Source: Prevotella sp. UBA2809
GTDB lineage: Bacteria > Bacteroidota > Bacteroidia > Bacteroidales > Bacteroidaceae
NCBI GenBank assembly: GCA_002351725.1
Contig: DEHD01000038.1
Span: forward strand, 7,311 to 41,445
Reading direction: 5' to 3'
DNA: 34,135 bases
Numbering within the stretch: position 1 is the first letter of the stretch; every line of letters begins with the position of its first letter. Positions 6,573 to 13,388 of this stretch are shown piece after piece. The position numbers and the translations under genes were made by a program. The notes under the pieces were generated by a model. It saw only the letters and a program-made list of their open reading frames with translations, did not search any database and was not told where the DNA came from.

Positions 6573-7754
6573 ATGGATAATAATACCAACGAGATTGAAA
6601 GACCTCAACGCTGGGGCGCTCTGGCTGCTGGCTGCGGAGATGCCCCTAAATACCTGACAGAACTTAAAAATAATATAAGCCTTGTTAGAGAGATTGCCAG
6701 CCAATATTGTACTTTAACTATTAAGGACAAGAATACGAGAGTGTTTTTTGTTGCATACTTTACCAGATTGCTGAAGAAGGTGAATGGCATGCTGCCTGGA
6801 TATATTGAAGACTTGAAACAAAGCCAATGTATCGAGGCATTTAGCATTTCTACAGGCCAGTATCGGAAAGAAGAGTTCTGGCAGTGGTGCGACTGGATTT
6901 GCAGCGATATGGAAGGCGAAAAGATATACGAATATCTTAAGCAAAACGTAGACAGACTGAAAGCGCTACTTCTTGAAGCCGAAAACGCTACAAGACAATG
7001 TAAACCAGAGCTCTACGAGAAATTCTTCTTCAATGAGGAACTACAGTACACCAACGATGGCGTAAGAAAGAAATTTGAGAAATGGATGTACGACAACATG
7101 GCCCCCGACATAGAGAAACTTAGAGAGCTGCAAGCGCAGGAGGTGGCAGATGCCTTAAATCTTGGAGTGATGGACTATGCTCCAGATCCGTCGTATCGGG
7201 AAATAGAAGAGGTGAAAGTTGACTATCTGAAGAAACTCTTGCCTTGGGATTACGATATGTCGGGGGATTTTACAAAGTCGTGTGCACGTTGGCGAAAGTT
7301 CTTTCATTGGGAAGGCACCATCCTTGTTATCAACTATAAGAAATACGGAAAATATATTCAGAGCCATTATTACGATTTTAATGACACTCAGCTGCAAGCC
7401 ATATTTGAGTTAGACATGATGCTACATCTTATACATAAGGAGATGGCCCGTCTGGAACCAAAACCAGAAGTGAAGCATTCTGATAGCCGTAAACCTGATG
7501 AAGAGCTGTTTAAGTTTATTCACCCTTCGATATGTGGCGAAGAGGAGTGGCAGATTCATGAAGAGGTGAAACGTCTGGTAACTCACCACGGTATACAGGA
7601 GATTTGCCAGTATCTTTATCAGATGGCCAAGGATAAGAGAATTCTCCTGCCACAAATGCCATCGGCAGCCTATGCAGAGCTGGTGCGTATGGGCATGCCA
7701 ACATCAGCAGGATTTAGCGAGAAATACTTTAAAAACCACTATAGAATCATATAG
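6573..7754 (+). CDS. Hypothetical protein, 393 aa, accessory-region type
   Basis: I do not recognise this protein. It is soluble, with no signal peptide or membrane segment, and rich in charged helices. It has acidic, aromatic stretches in the middle and a C-terminal part (about 310-393) beginning FIHPSICGEEEW and ending GMPTSAGFSEKYFKNHYR; that closing pattern resembles C-termini of other uncharacterised Bacteroidota island proteins, as far as I can judge from memory. The ATG at 6573 lies 60 nt after the structured RNA, so it may be transcribed by read-through from the same promoter. It is followed directly by the 10-bp repeat cluster at 7758. Confidence 0.7.
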   Translation: MDNNTNEIERPQRWGALAAGCGDAPKYLTELKNNISLVREIASQYCTLTIKDKNTRVFFVAYFTRLLKKVNGMLPGYIEDLKQSQCIEAFSISTGQYRKEEFWQWCDWICSDMEGEKIYEYLKQNVDRLKALLLEAENATRQCKPELYEKFFFNEELQYTNDGVRKKFEKWMYDNMAPDIEKLRELQAQEVADALNLGVMDYAPDPSYREIEEVKVDYLKKLLPWDYDMSGDFTKSCARWRKFFHWEGTILVINYKKYGKYIQSHYYDFNDTQLQAIFELDMMLHLIHKEMARLEPKPEVKHSDSRKPDEELFKFIHPSICGEEEWQIHEEVKRLVTHHGIQEICQYLYQMAKDKRILLPQMPSAAYAELVRMGMPTSAGFSEKYFKNHYRII

Positions 7755-7757
7755 TAT

Positions 7758-7837
7758 AAGGGATATCAAGGGATATTAAGGGATATCCGGGGATATTAGG
7801 GGATAGTAAGGGACGGTATCGTTCAATACTATCCCTT
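7758..7837 (+). repeat. Six 10-bp direct repeats plus one inverted copy (iteron-like)
   Basis: Six contiguous units start at 7758, 7768, 7778, 7788, 7798 and 7808 with consensus AAGGGATATY; the first three are nearly identical and the last three degenerate. After 10 bp the reverse complement ACTATCCCTT follows at 7828-7837. The 10-bp period places every copy on about the same helix face. The array lies between a stop codon and the promoter of the primase operon, so it could be an operator array or replication iterons. Confidence 0.75.
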
Positions 7838-7853
7838 GTTCATATATTGTACT

Positions 7854-7861
7854 TAACTTTG
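7854..7861 (+). promoter_or_regulatory. Promoter (-7 element) of the primase operon leader
   Basis: TAACTTTG matches the -7 consensus. The usual TTTG is missing at the expected -33 position (about 7830-7834), and that spot is covered by the inverted repeat unit 7828-7837, suggesting that a bound protein sets promoter activity. The predicted start is about 7868, 236 nt before the first gene. Confidence 0.55.
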
Positions 7862-7867
7862 CACTCG

Positions 7868-8042
7868 CAAACCTGAGATGACTTGGGAGTTGCGCGATCT
7901 TTGACTTATTGAGACATGTTCTTTCATAATACTGATTTTGTTTATGGTTGATAATTTTTGTAAGAAATTGTTTTTTCGTGTTCTATGATGGCAGTCAGCA
8001 GACTGCAAAGCCTGCCCAGCCGTGATGGCTCGGCAGTTTTTT
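7868..8042 (+). ncRNA. Leader RNA or small RNA ending in an intrinsic terminator
   Basis: Between the promoter and the first gene there is no credible ORF, but there are two adjacent hairpins: GCAGTC (7991-7996) with GACTGC (8001-8006) around AGCA, then a strong terminator at 8012-8042. The transcript would be about 175 nt. It is either a transcription attenuator for the primase operon or a free small RNA; both are inferences. Confidence 0.45.
8012..8042 (+). terminator. Intrinsic terminator/attenuator in the operon leader
   Basis: CTGCCCAGCC (8012-8021) pairs with GGCTCGGCAG (8027-8036) with one C-C mismatch and a GTGAT loop, followed by six Ts (8037-8042). It lies about 60 nt upstream of the first gene of the operon, where full termination would silence it unless relieved. 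Confidence 0.75.
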
Positions 8043-8103
8043 AGTGAATTGTTCCTCTCGCGTATATGCGCGAACATTATTAATATAAAAAGAAAGGTTT
8101 TGT

Positions 8104-8448
8104 ATGAAGACTACAGAGAAATTGCTGTTGCGGAGCAGCCAGGAGCTAATCTGCAACATGATGAAAGAACGCAATGCAGGCACAGAAGACTGCATTAGTA
8201 CTACTGATCTCGCCAGGGACATCGGCATCCCTCGTGAGTATATCGCCGATTATCTTGTGAGCATCGGGTTGCTCCACCAAGTGGCCCATCGCAAGAAAGC
8301 TAGTAAGATGGCTTCTGAACAGGGATACGCTATGACCAGAGTGCGCTATGAATATAGTAGCAAGGGTAGGCTTACGGAGATTCCATTTCCTGTTTGGACG
8401 CCAAAAGGTGTTGAACATATTAAACGTAAATTGAAATTAAAAAAGTAA
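8104..8448 (+). CDS. Small helix-turn-helix-like protein, 114 aa
   Basis: This is a basic 114-residue protein. Residues about 30-60 (STTDLARDIGIPREYIADYL followed by VSIGLLHQV) read like a helix-turn-helix: two short helices with a GIP turn. A lysine-rich tail ends KRKLKLKK. No catalytic motif is seen. It is first in a run of closely spaced genes (7 bp before the next) that ends in a primase, so it is a candidate regulator binding the 10-bp repeats upstream, which is inference. I cannot assign a family. Confidence 0.65.
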   Translation: MKTTEKLLLRSSQELICNMMKERNAGTEDCISTTDLARDIGIPREYIADYLVSIGLLHQVAHRKKASKMASEQGYAMTRVRYEYSSKGRLTEIPFPVWTPKGVEHIKRKLKLKK

Positions 8449-8455
8449 AAGGATT

Positions 8456-9016
8456 ATGTATTTAAATGACGCAATCAAAACGATTGAGATGACCTTGCGC
8501 AGCACCTGTATGATGCTCGAGGTAGTTAGAAACGAACAAATTGACAAGGCCGTAATTTACGACCATCTGCCACTACAAGACCACTTTGCCCAGTGCGTAC
8601 CGCCCATGACGATGTACGAAGACAGCAGTGTTGAGGAATGCCTGGAATATCTAGGCCATTTTTATAAGGGCCTAAAAGAGGCTCGTGAGCACGAGATAAC
8701 AGCTTATCGTAAGGGCGTGATGCAGGAACCCAATGTGGTTTATATCGTTGATATGCTACGGGGATTTATCGGGCATGGATTCCCGGATAACTACGTGGCT
8801 TGTGCCAAGGAGTGCTACAGGGTTTATGAGCGCCTAAAGCCTAAGTATCGCGGTATAAAATCGGACAAAAGACGCCTGGAATGGCAGCGTGAAGTGATGA
8901 CCGAGATTGATAAGCTCTGCAAGAAGCACAAGGTGAAGTTTACCATCGATGGTGAGTGGACTCTGAGCGAGGGCTATCTGATGGATTGGCTGGGACGTAA
9001 GTATTTGGAAATTTAA
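8456..9016 (+). CDS. Hypothetical protein, 186 aa
   Basis: I do not recognise this family. The protein is soluble and largely helical, with several Cys, Met and His residues (STCMMLEVV, HFAQCVPPMTMYE, CAKECYRVYERL) and a basic stretch KPKYRGIKSDKRR. There is no signal peptide or membrane segment. It sits 7 bp after the helix-turn-helix gene and 29 bp before the OB-fold gene, so it is co-transcribed with replication-type genes and may assist them. Confidence 0.65.
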   Translation: MYLNDAIKTIEMTLRSTCMMLEVVRNEQIDKAVIYDHLPLQDHFAQCVPPMTMYEDSSVEECLEYLGHFYKGLKEAREHEITAYRKGVMQEPNVVYIVDMLRGFIGHGFPDNYVACAKECYRVYERLKPKYRGIKSDKRRLEWQREVMTEIDKLCKKHKVKFTIDGEWTLSEGYLMDWLGRKYLEI

Positions 9017-9045
9017 AAATATAACAATTAAAAAATTAGAAGATT

Positions 9046-9306
9046 ATGATTTTAAGAGTTAAGAAATGCGGGGCGATGACTACCGTACAGGGAGAGAATG
9101 GTGAAGTGAACAAGCGCACGCTGGTGCTGCAGGAGCTTGGCGACAAGTGGGCTAACACCTATGTGGTGACGGTGTTCCGTAATCTGGCAACCATCGAGTT
9201 TGCTGAAGATGAGCTCGTTTGTGCTAGCATGCAGTTCAGAACGCATGATTACAATGGACAGACGTACATGGATGTAGTGGCGAATGACATTGTGAAACTT
9301 AAGTGA
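9046..9306 (+). CDS. DUF3127-like OB-fold protein, probable single-stranded DNA binding
   Basis: This 86-residue protein has the layout of short OB-fold proteins: a beta-rich N-terminal half and a C-terminal pattern MQFRTHDYNGQTYMDVVAND, which parallels the strand-turn-strand ending of DUF3127 proteins (an aromatic pair around NG, then D-V-x-A). DUF3127 is thought to be related to single-stranded DNA-binding proteins. Its place two genes before a primase fits that role. The assignment rests on pattern similarity; sequence identity to known members is probably low. Confidence 0.55.
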   Translation: MILRVKKCGAMTTVQGENGEVNKRTLVLQELGDKWANTYVVTVFRNLATIEFAEDELVCASMQFRTHDYNGQTYMDVVANDIVKLK

Positions 9307-9324
9307 ATAGTGAATAGTGAATAG
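9304..9324. repeat. Tandem repeat of 7-bp unit TGAATAG, three copies
   Basis: Three exact copies plus a partial TGAA begin within the stop codon of the OB-fold gene, so the repeat supplies that stop. The unit contains stop codons in more than one frame. Confidence 0.8.
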
Positions 9325-9330
9325 TGAAAT

Positions 9331-9407
9331 TTTGAGTTGAAGCGAAGGAAGTCTTCACGTGAAGATGGCCATCGGATTTCTGAAACTTCTGCTCGCAAAA
9401 ACTCAAA
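9331..9407. repeat. Nested inverted repeat with a 14-bp perfect palindrome
   Basis: TCTTCACGTGAAGA at 9352-9365 is its own reverse complement. It is flanked by TTTGAGTT (9331-9338) and AACTCAAA (9400-9407), which pair with each other, with partial complementarity between (GAAGCGAAGGAAGT against ACTTCTGCTCGC). The whole spacer before the 121-residue gene can therefore fold. It could be an operator or a small palindromic repeat element. Confidence 0.55.
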
Positions 9408-9412
9408 CAAAA

Positions 9413-9778
9413 ATGAAGAAAAATTTAAACAAAACGATTACAATTAGTGGCTTTTTAGCCGTAACAGAGAATGAGTGTGGACAGAATTATGTGCAGTTTT
9501 TGCCAGATGAGCCACGAGTGGGATTAGTAACGCCGTTTGTGGGTGCAAGTCGCGCCCAGATGCTGAGTAACGGCACGTTTGATTGCTTGAAAAAGCACCG
9601 TAAACCGCGAACGAAACCAGCACTAAAACTACCACATAGTAGCCTGAGTTTTGGCGCCGACAACATGACGCGCTTTACCTTTATAATACCCGACGGGGAC
9701 ATTGATCAACTGCCCCGCCTGCTGAAGAGAGAAGCCGCACAGGCAAGTAAATTTGTTGAAAACCTTCTGAACGAATAA
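9413..9778 (+). CDS. Hypothetical protein, 121 aa
   Basis: I do not recognise this protein. ATG 9413 (MKKNLNKTITISG) is preferred over a GTG at 9359, because the GTG lies inside the 14-bp palindrome and would add an unlikely N-terminus. The protein starts with a beta-type segment, has a basic middle (KKHRKPRTKPALKL) and ends in an acidic helix (DIDQLPRLLKREAAQASKF). It ends directly before the primase ATG, so it is tightly coupled to it. Confidence 0.6.
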   Translation: MKKNLNKTITISGFLAVTENECGQNYVQFLPDEPRVGLVTPFVGASRAQMLSNGTFDCLKKHRKPRTKPALKLPHSSLSFGADNMTRFTFIIPDGDIDQLPRLLKREAAQASKFVENLLNE

Positions 9779-12175
9779 ATGATTTACCATATAACTTATA
9801 AAAATAATCGCAAATATGCTACACCTGTAAAGAACCGCGAAGAATTCTTGGCTTTAAGGAACTCCAAAGATAACTTGGAGAACCTTGCCAAGGCCCGCGC
9901 GGGCGATAACGAAGCGAAAGGCCGACTGGTGCAGTTTGCATACAACCTCGGACATGTAGAGGGCGCATTGGCAGGATGCAAGAGTATCGGTAGCTACTTT
10001 TTCCATGATATCGACTGCTACGATCAAGCGGAGTCGGAGGCTATGGCGAAGCAGATTCTGGAGAAGAAGGATGAGATAGGCTTGAAGATGCTTGAACGCA
10101 GCGTGAGCGGCGGTTGGCACTTGGTATGCAGACGTGAGCCTGGCATCACAATTCTTGAAGCACAAGTACGTGTGGCTTGTGCGCTAAAAATCGAACAAGA
10201 TACTAATACTAAGGATTTGCAGAGGGTTGTATATTCAACGAGTGGCTCGTCTGAAGATTTGATTTTTCTTGACAATGAATTGTTTGATGAGCCGATGAGT
10301 GCTGAGGAGTGCGAGGCGGAGTACGCCCGATTGAAAGAGCGTGAGAGACGTGGTGAAGAGGATGTTCCGGCTGGGGCGAAGAAGGCGAATAAACATTATA
10401 GGCCGTGGGAGGAGGATTTTAACTTCCAAGAGCGCCGCTGTCGTGACAAGGGACAGGGCGAGGGGCATGACAGGGGACAGGGACCTGTCACAACCGCTGC
10501 GATTGATTTGTCTTGTGACAGGTACCAGTCCCCAGTCATGCCAGTCACAACTTATCCCGATAAATATCATGGGATTCCTTTTACTACTATTATAAAGAAG
10601 TATTGGGAGATGAATAATGGCGGGTTTGAACCTAATATTGGTGACAGGGATACTTTGACGTATCAACTAGCCTGCGATTTGAGACATATCTGTGCTAGGA
10701 ATGCGGAGTGGTTGGATCAGGTGATTCCATGCTATGATGGGTTCCCGATAGAGGAGAAACGACAGAAAATTGCCAATGCTCTGAAGTCAAGCTATGAAGG
10801 TATGCCAGGTAGATTAAAGGATGTGCTGGATGCGCTTGAAGGACGAAAGACAAAGTCGCCCGAAGAGCAATCTGAGCAAAGCGCTCTGCCCGAACAGATG
10901 CCAGAGATGCCTGCGGAGAAGAAACTGCCGAAACTTATCCGATTATTAACTCGGAATACTCCCGTGCAGTATAAAGCGGCAGTGGCGCATGCGGTGTTCC
11001 CGCCGTTGGGTACGCACCTTAAGGAGGTATCGTTTGAGTATACTGATTACGTGCAGCACGAGGCAACGCTTATGAACTGTCTGATGGCGCATACGGGTGC
11101 TGGTAAGGGCTGCATCGACGAGCCTATCCGCCACATTATGGCCGACATAAAGCGACGTGACGAGGAGAACACCCGGCGCGAGGCTGAGTGGAAAAAGGAC
11201 TGTCAGAAGAAGGGTGCCAACAAGGATAAACAGGTTCGCCCAGAGGGGCTTGTAATCCAAGAAATCGACCCCGATATGACCAAGCCAGCACTTGTTACGC
11301 GAATGGATGAAGCCGAGGGCCACTTTGTTTACGTAAAACTGAACGAGATAGACTTGTTTGAGCAGCTGAAGGGGCAGACTGGCAAGCAGCACTTCCAACT
11401 GATGTGCTTAGCCTTCGACCCAGGTGCCGAGTTCGGACAGACGCGTATCGGCACTCAGAGCGTAACAGCAAGGCCTAAATGCCGCTTTAATTGGAACGCG
11501 TGTACCACCATCCAAAAAGGTCGCAAGTTCTTCAGCCGTGTGCTGACCGATGGTCCAATAAGTCGTATCAACTTCTGCACAATCCCCGAAATGGAAATAG
11601 GTGCAGAGCAGCCCATCTACGGCAAATACGATTCAGCATTCGATGAAGAGCTTAAGCCTTACATCGACAACTTGGTAGCCGCTCGCGGCAGGATTGACTG
11701 TCCTCAGGCATTCAAACTAGCCAAGAAGTTGCAAGAGGAGTGTGCTGAGTTTGCGCGACTCTCTCAGGATGAAACCTATTGGAATCTGAGCCATCGCGCT
11801 ATCGTAATCGCTTGGTTAAAGGCTTGTGTGCTATACGTTGCCAATGGCTGCCAGTGGGAAAGGCAGATAGAGGACTTTGTCCGCTGGAGTCTACAGTACG
11901 ACCTATGGTGCAAGATGCAGTTCTTTGGGGCTGATATCGAGGCTGCCAATCGAGGTGAAGAGCGTGTAGGTGCGCGTGGTCCGAGGAATTTGTTGGAGCT
12001 CTTACCTGACAAGTTTACCAACGAGGATGCTAAGCGCGTGCGCAAGCAGCAAGGCATGGATGTGGCTAAGACCGGTAATATGGTTAGTACTTGGAAGAAA
12101 CGCCATTATGTGGTACAGATGGCAGATGGCAGTTTTGTTAAGAGCGAAAGATTTAAATCAAAGATTAATAATTAA
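9779..12175 (+). CDS. Primase (AEP/BT4734-like) fused to DUF3987-type ATPase/helicase
   Basis: This 798-residue protein is typical of Bacteroidota mobile or satellite-like loci. The N-terminal third carries archaeo-eukaryotic primase-polymerase residues: FHDIDC (about 75-80, the D-x-D metal pair) and SGGWHL (about 110-115, the S-x-H-type motif). The C-terminal two thirds resemble DUF3987, with a P-loop-like AHTGAGKG near residue 437; the usual Ser/Thr after GK is Gly here. The linker (about residues 220-257) is encoded by an inverted-repeat element and is rich in Gly, Asp and Gln. The ATG at 9779 abuts the previous stop and the gene ends one base before the peptidase ATG. The likely role is initiating or priming replication of a mobile element; ATPase activity is uncertain given the P-loop change. 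Confidence 0.75.
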   Translation: MIYHITYKNNRKYATPVKNREEFLALRNSKDNLENLAKARAGDNEAKGRLVQFAYNLGHVEGALAGCKSIGSYFFHDIDCYDQAESEAMAKQILEKKDEIGLKMLERSVSGGWHLVCRREPGITILEAQVRVACALKIEQDTNTKDLQRVVYSTSGSSEDLIFLDNELFDEPMSAEECEAEYARLKERERRGEEDVPAGAKKANKHYRPWEEDFNFQERRCRDKGQGEGHDRGQGPVTTAAIDLSCDRYQSPVMPVTTYPDKYHGIPFTTIIKKYWEMNNGGFEPNIGDRDTLTYQLACDLRHICARNAEWLDQVIPCYDGFPIEEKRQKIANALKSSYEGMPGRLKDVLDALEGRKTKSPEEQSEQSALPEQMPEMPAEKKLPKLIRLLTRNTPVQYKAAVAHAVFPPLGTHLKEVSFEYTDYVQHEATLMNCLMAHTGAGKGCIDEPIRHIMADIKRRDEENTRREAEWKKDCQKKGANKDKQVRPEGLVIQEIDPDMTKPALVTRMDEAEGHFVYVKLNEIDLFEQLKGQTGKQHFQLMCLAFDPGAEFGQTRIGTQSVTARPKCRFNWNACTTIQKGRKFFSRVLTDGPISRINFCTIPEMEIGAEQPIYGKYDSAFDEELKPYIDNLVAARGRIDCPQAFKLAKKLQEECAEFARLSQDETYWNLSHRAIVIAWLKACVLYVANGCQWERQIEDFVRWSLQYDLWCKMQFFGADIEAANRGEERVGARGPRNLLELLPDKFTNEDAKRVRKQQGMDVAKTGNMVSTWKKRHYVVQMADGSFVKSERFKSKINN
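10464..10542. repeat. Inverted-repeat element inserted in frame in the primase gene
   Basis: Arms 10464-10493 and 10513-10542 (30 nt each) are reverse complements at 27 of 30 positions, with a 19-nt loop. Core elements are GGCATGAC, GGGGAC and CCTGTCACAA. A related direct copy (GTGACAAGGGACAGGG) sits just before it at 10443. The element stays in frame and lies between the primase and ATPase parts. Confidence 0.8.
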
Positions 12176-12655
12176 ATGGAAGAGATAATTCAATTAAATA
12201 GTGGGGCGAAACTTTCGCCTCACTTTACATTAGGTGAGATGACGAAGAGTAGTAGTCATCCCGAAGTTTATAACATCCCTAGCCACGAGGCTATTGCAAA
12301 CATGAAGAGGCTTTGCACCTGGCTGGAGGTGCTGCGCGAGAGAGCCTCCCCCGACCCCTCCAAAGGGAGGGGAGTTCCGATAATTATAAATAGTGGTTAT
12401 AGATCACCGCAATTGAATAGGAAGATTGGTGGGGCGCCAAATTCTAATCACTTGACAGGGTGTGCGGCGGATATACGCGTAGAGAATATGGAACAACTTC
12501 TGCGTTATGCAGCAATCCTTTTGGATTATGCTGATGAAAGTAAGCAGGAATTTGATGAATTGCTGATAGAGAAGAATCGCTACGGTGCAATCTGGCTGCA
12601 TTTTGCCGTCCGTCCAAGCGGGAATCGGCGCAAGGTTTGCTTTATAAATGCCTGA
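12176..12655 (+). CDS. Peptidase M15-type (Peptidase_M15_3) metalloprotein
   Basis: This is a 159-residue D-Ala-D-Ala carboxypeptidase-like protein. Visible family motifs are SPHFTLGEMTKSS at the start, INSGYRSPQLNRKIGGAPNS in the middle, then HLTGCAADI with the zinc-ligand pattern H-x6-D, and WLHFAV near the end as the second histidine. There is no signal peptide, as is usual for members in phage-like and mobile loci, where they act on peptidoglycan after lysis or transfer. An insert of roughly eight residues (SPDPSKGRG) after LRER is encoded by a C/G-rich hairpin. It follows the primase stop with no gap and is the last gene of the operon. Confidence 0.85.
   Translation: MEEIIQLNSGAKLSPHFTLGEMTKSSSHPEVYNIPSHEAIANMKRLCTWLEVLRERASPDPSKGRGVPIIINSGYRSPQLNRKIGGAPNSNHLTGCAADIRVENMEQLLRYAAILLDYADESKQEFDELLIEKNRYGAIWLHFAVRPSGNRRKVCFINA
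12355..12372. repeat. C/G-rich hairpin repeat inserted in frame in the peptidase gene
   Basis: CCCCTCC (12355-12361) pairs with GGAGGGG (12366-12372) around AAAG. The surrounding CCTCCCCCGA and GGGGAGTT make the element about 30 bp. The C-tract/G-tract composition is unlike the rest of the gene and resembles dispersed intergenic repeats of Bacteroidota genomes. Confidence 0.65.
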
Positions 12656-12683
12656 TTGTTAAATAATCTTGTTAAAATCTATT

Positions 12684-12709
12684 AAAACCCTCAAAATATG
12701 CGGGTTTTT
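12684..12709 (+). terminator. Intrinsic terminator after the primase operon
   Basis: AAAACCC (12684-12690) pairs with GGGTTTT (12702-12708) around an 11-nt loop and is followed by another T. It lies 28 bp past the peptidase stop and separates the accessory operon from the regulator gene. Confidence 0.65.
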
Positions 12710-12722
12710 AGATGAAATTATG

Positions 12723-12730
12723 TACTTTTG
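12723..12730 (+). promoter_or_regulatory. Promoter (-7 element) for the XRE-cupin regulator
   Basis: TACTTTTG lies 40 bp upstream of the ATG at 12770 and just after the preceding terminator. The T-rich stretch at about 12703-12709 is the best -33 candidate. Confidence 0.55.
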
Positions 12731-12769
12731 CCATTGGAATTTTAGGAGTATATTATAATTGAAAAGAAG

Positions 12770-13351
12770 ATGAATAATCATTCAGTAGTAGGTGCCAAAA
12801 TTAAGGGCATCAGAGAGACTAAAAATCTCAGCATCGAAGAGATTGCTGAGCGTAGCGGACTGACCGTAGACCAGATTAACAGCATCGAAAACGATGTGAA
12901 CCTACCATCACTTGGTCCGCTGATTAAAATCGCTCGCGCACTGGGCGTAAGATTGGGTACATTCATGGATGACAACGACGACCTGGGTCCTATTGTGACT
13001 CGTGCTAAGGATCGTGAGGCTGACAGCAGCATTAGCTTCAGCAATGGTGCCACTGATGCTCGCAAACACATGGAGTATCATCCATTGGCACAGCAGAAGG
13101 CTGGACGCCACATGGAGCCATTTGTGATTGACATAAACCCAGAGGACACTCCCGAATTCCAGCTTAGCGCTCACGAGGGCGAGGAGTTTATATACGTGAT
13201 GCAGGGCGAAGTAGAGATTGTGTATGGTAAGGAGACTTACCACCTGAACGAGGGCGACAGCATCTTCTACGATAGCATAGTGAAGCACCACGTGCATGGA
13301 GCACCTGGAAAGAGTGCGAAGATTTTGGCAGTAGTTTACATACCATTTTAA
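12770..13351 (+). CDS. XRE-family transcriptional regulator with cupin sensor domain
   Basis: This is a 193-residue regulator. Residues about 7-62 form an XRE helix-turn-helix (IKGIRETKNLSIEEIAERSG, then INSIENDVNLPSLGPLIKIA). The C-terminal part (about 115-192) is a cupin barrel with HEGEEFIYVMQGEVEIVYG and LNEGDSIFYDSIVKHHVHG, which would bind a small ligand. It has its own promoter and is followed 37 bp later by an acyl-CoA synthetase, so it probably senses a metabolite and controls that gene. This pairing is common in Bacteroidales. Confidence 0.9.
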   Translation: MNNHSVVGAKIKGIRETKNLSIEEIAERSGLTVDQINSIENDVNLPSLGPLIKIARALGVRLGTFMDDNDDLGPIVTRAKDREADSSISFSNGATDARKHMEYHPLAQQKAGRHMEPFVIDINPEDTPEFQLSAHEGEEFIYVMQGEVEIVYGKETYHLNEGDSIFYDSIVKHHVHGAPGKSAKILAVVYIPF

Positions 13352-13352
13352 T

Positions 13353-13387
13353 ACATTAAAGATTAAACATTAAACATTAAAGATTAA
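13353..13387. repeat. Tandem repeat of 7-bp unit AMATTAA, five copies filling a gene spacer
   Basis: Units ACATTAA, AGATTAA, ACATTAA, ACATTAA and AGATTAA run head to tail from 13353 and occupy essentially the entire spacer between the regulator and the ligase gene. Confidence 0.85.
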
Positions 13388-13388
13388 G

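Noticed and set aside
6303..7754. Structured RNA plus downstream gene as a retron or guide-RNA nuclease system
   Set aside because: The 393-aa protein has no reverse transcriptase YxDD motif and no nuclease motif that I can see.
12684..12709. Right boundary of a mobile element with a tRNA or att site
   Set aside because: Only a terminator is visible; no tRNA, direct repeat or recombinase was found, so the accessory-region limits stay approximate.
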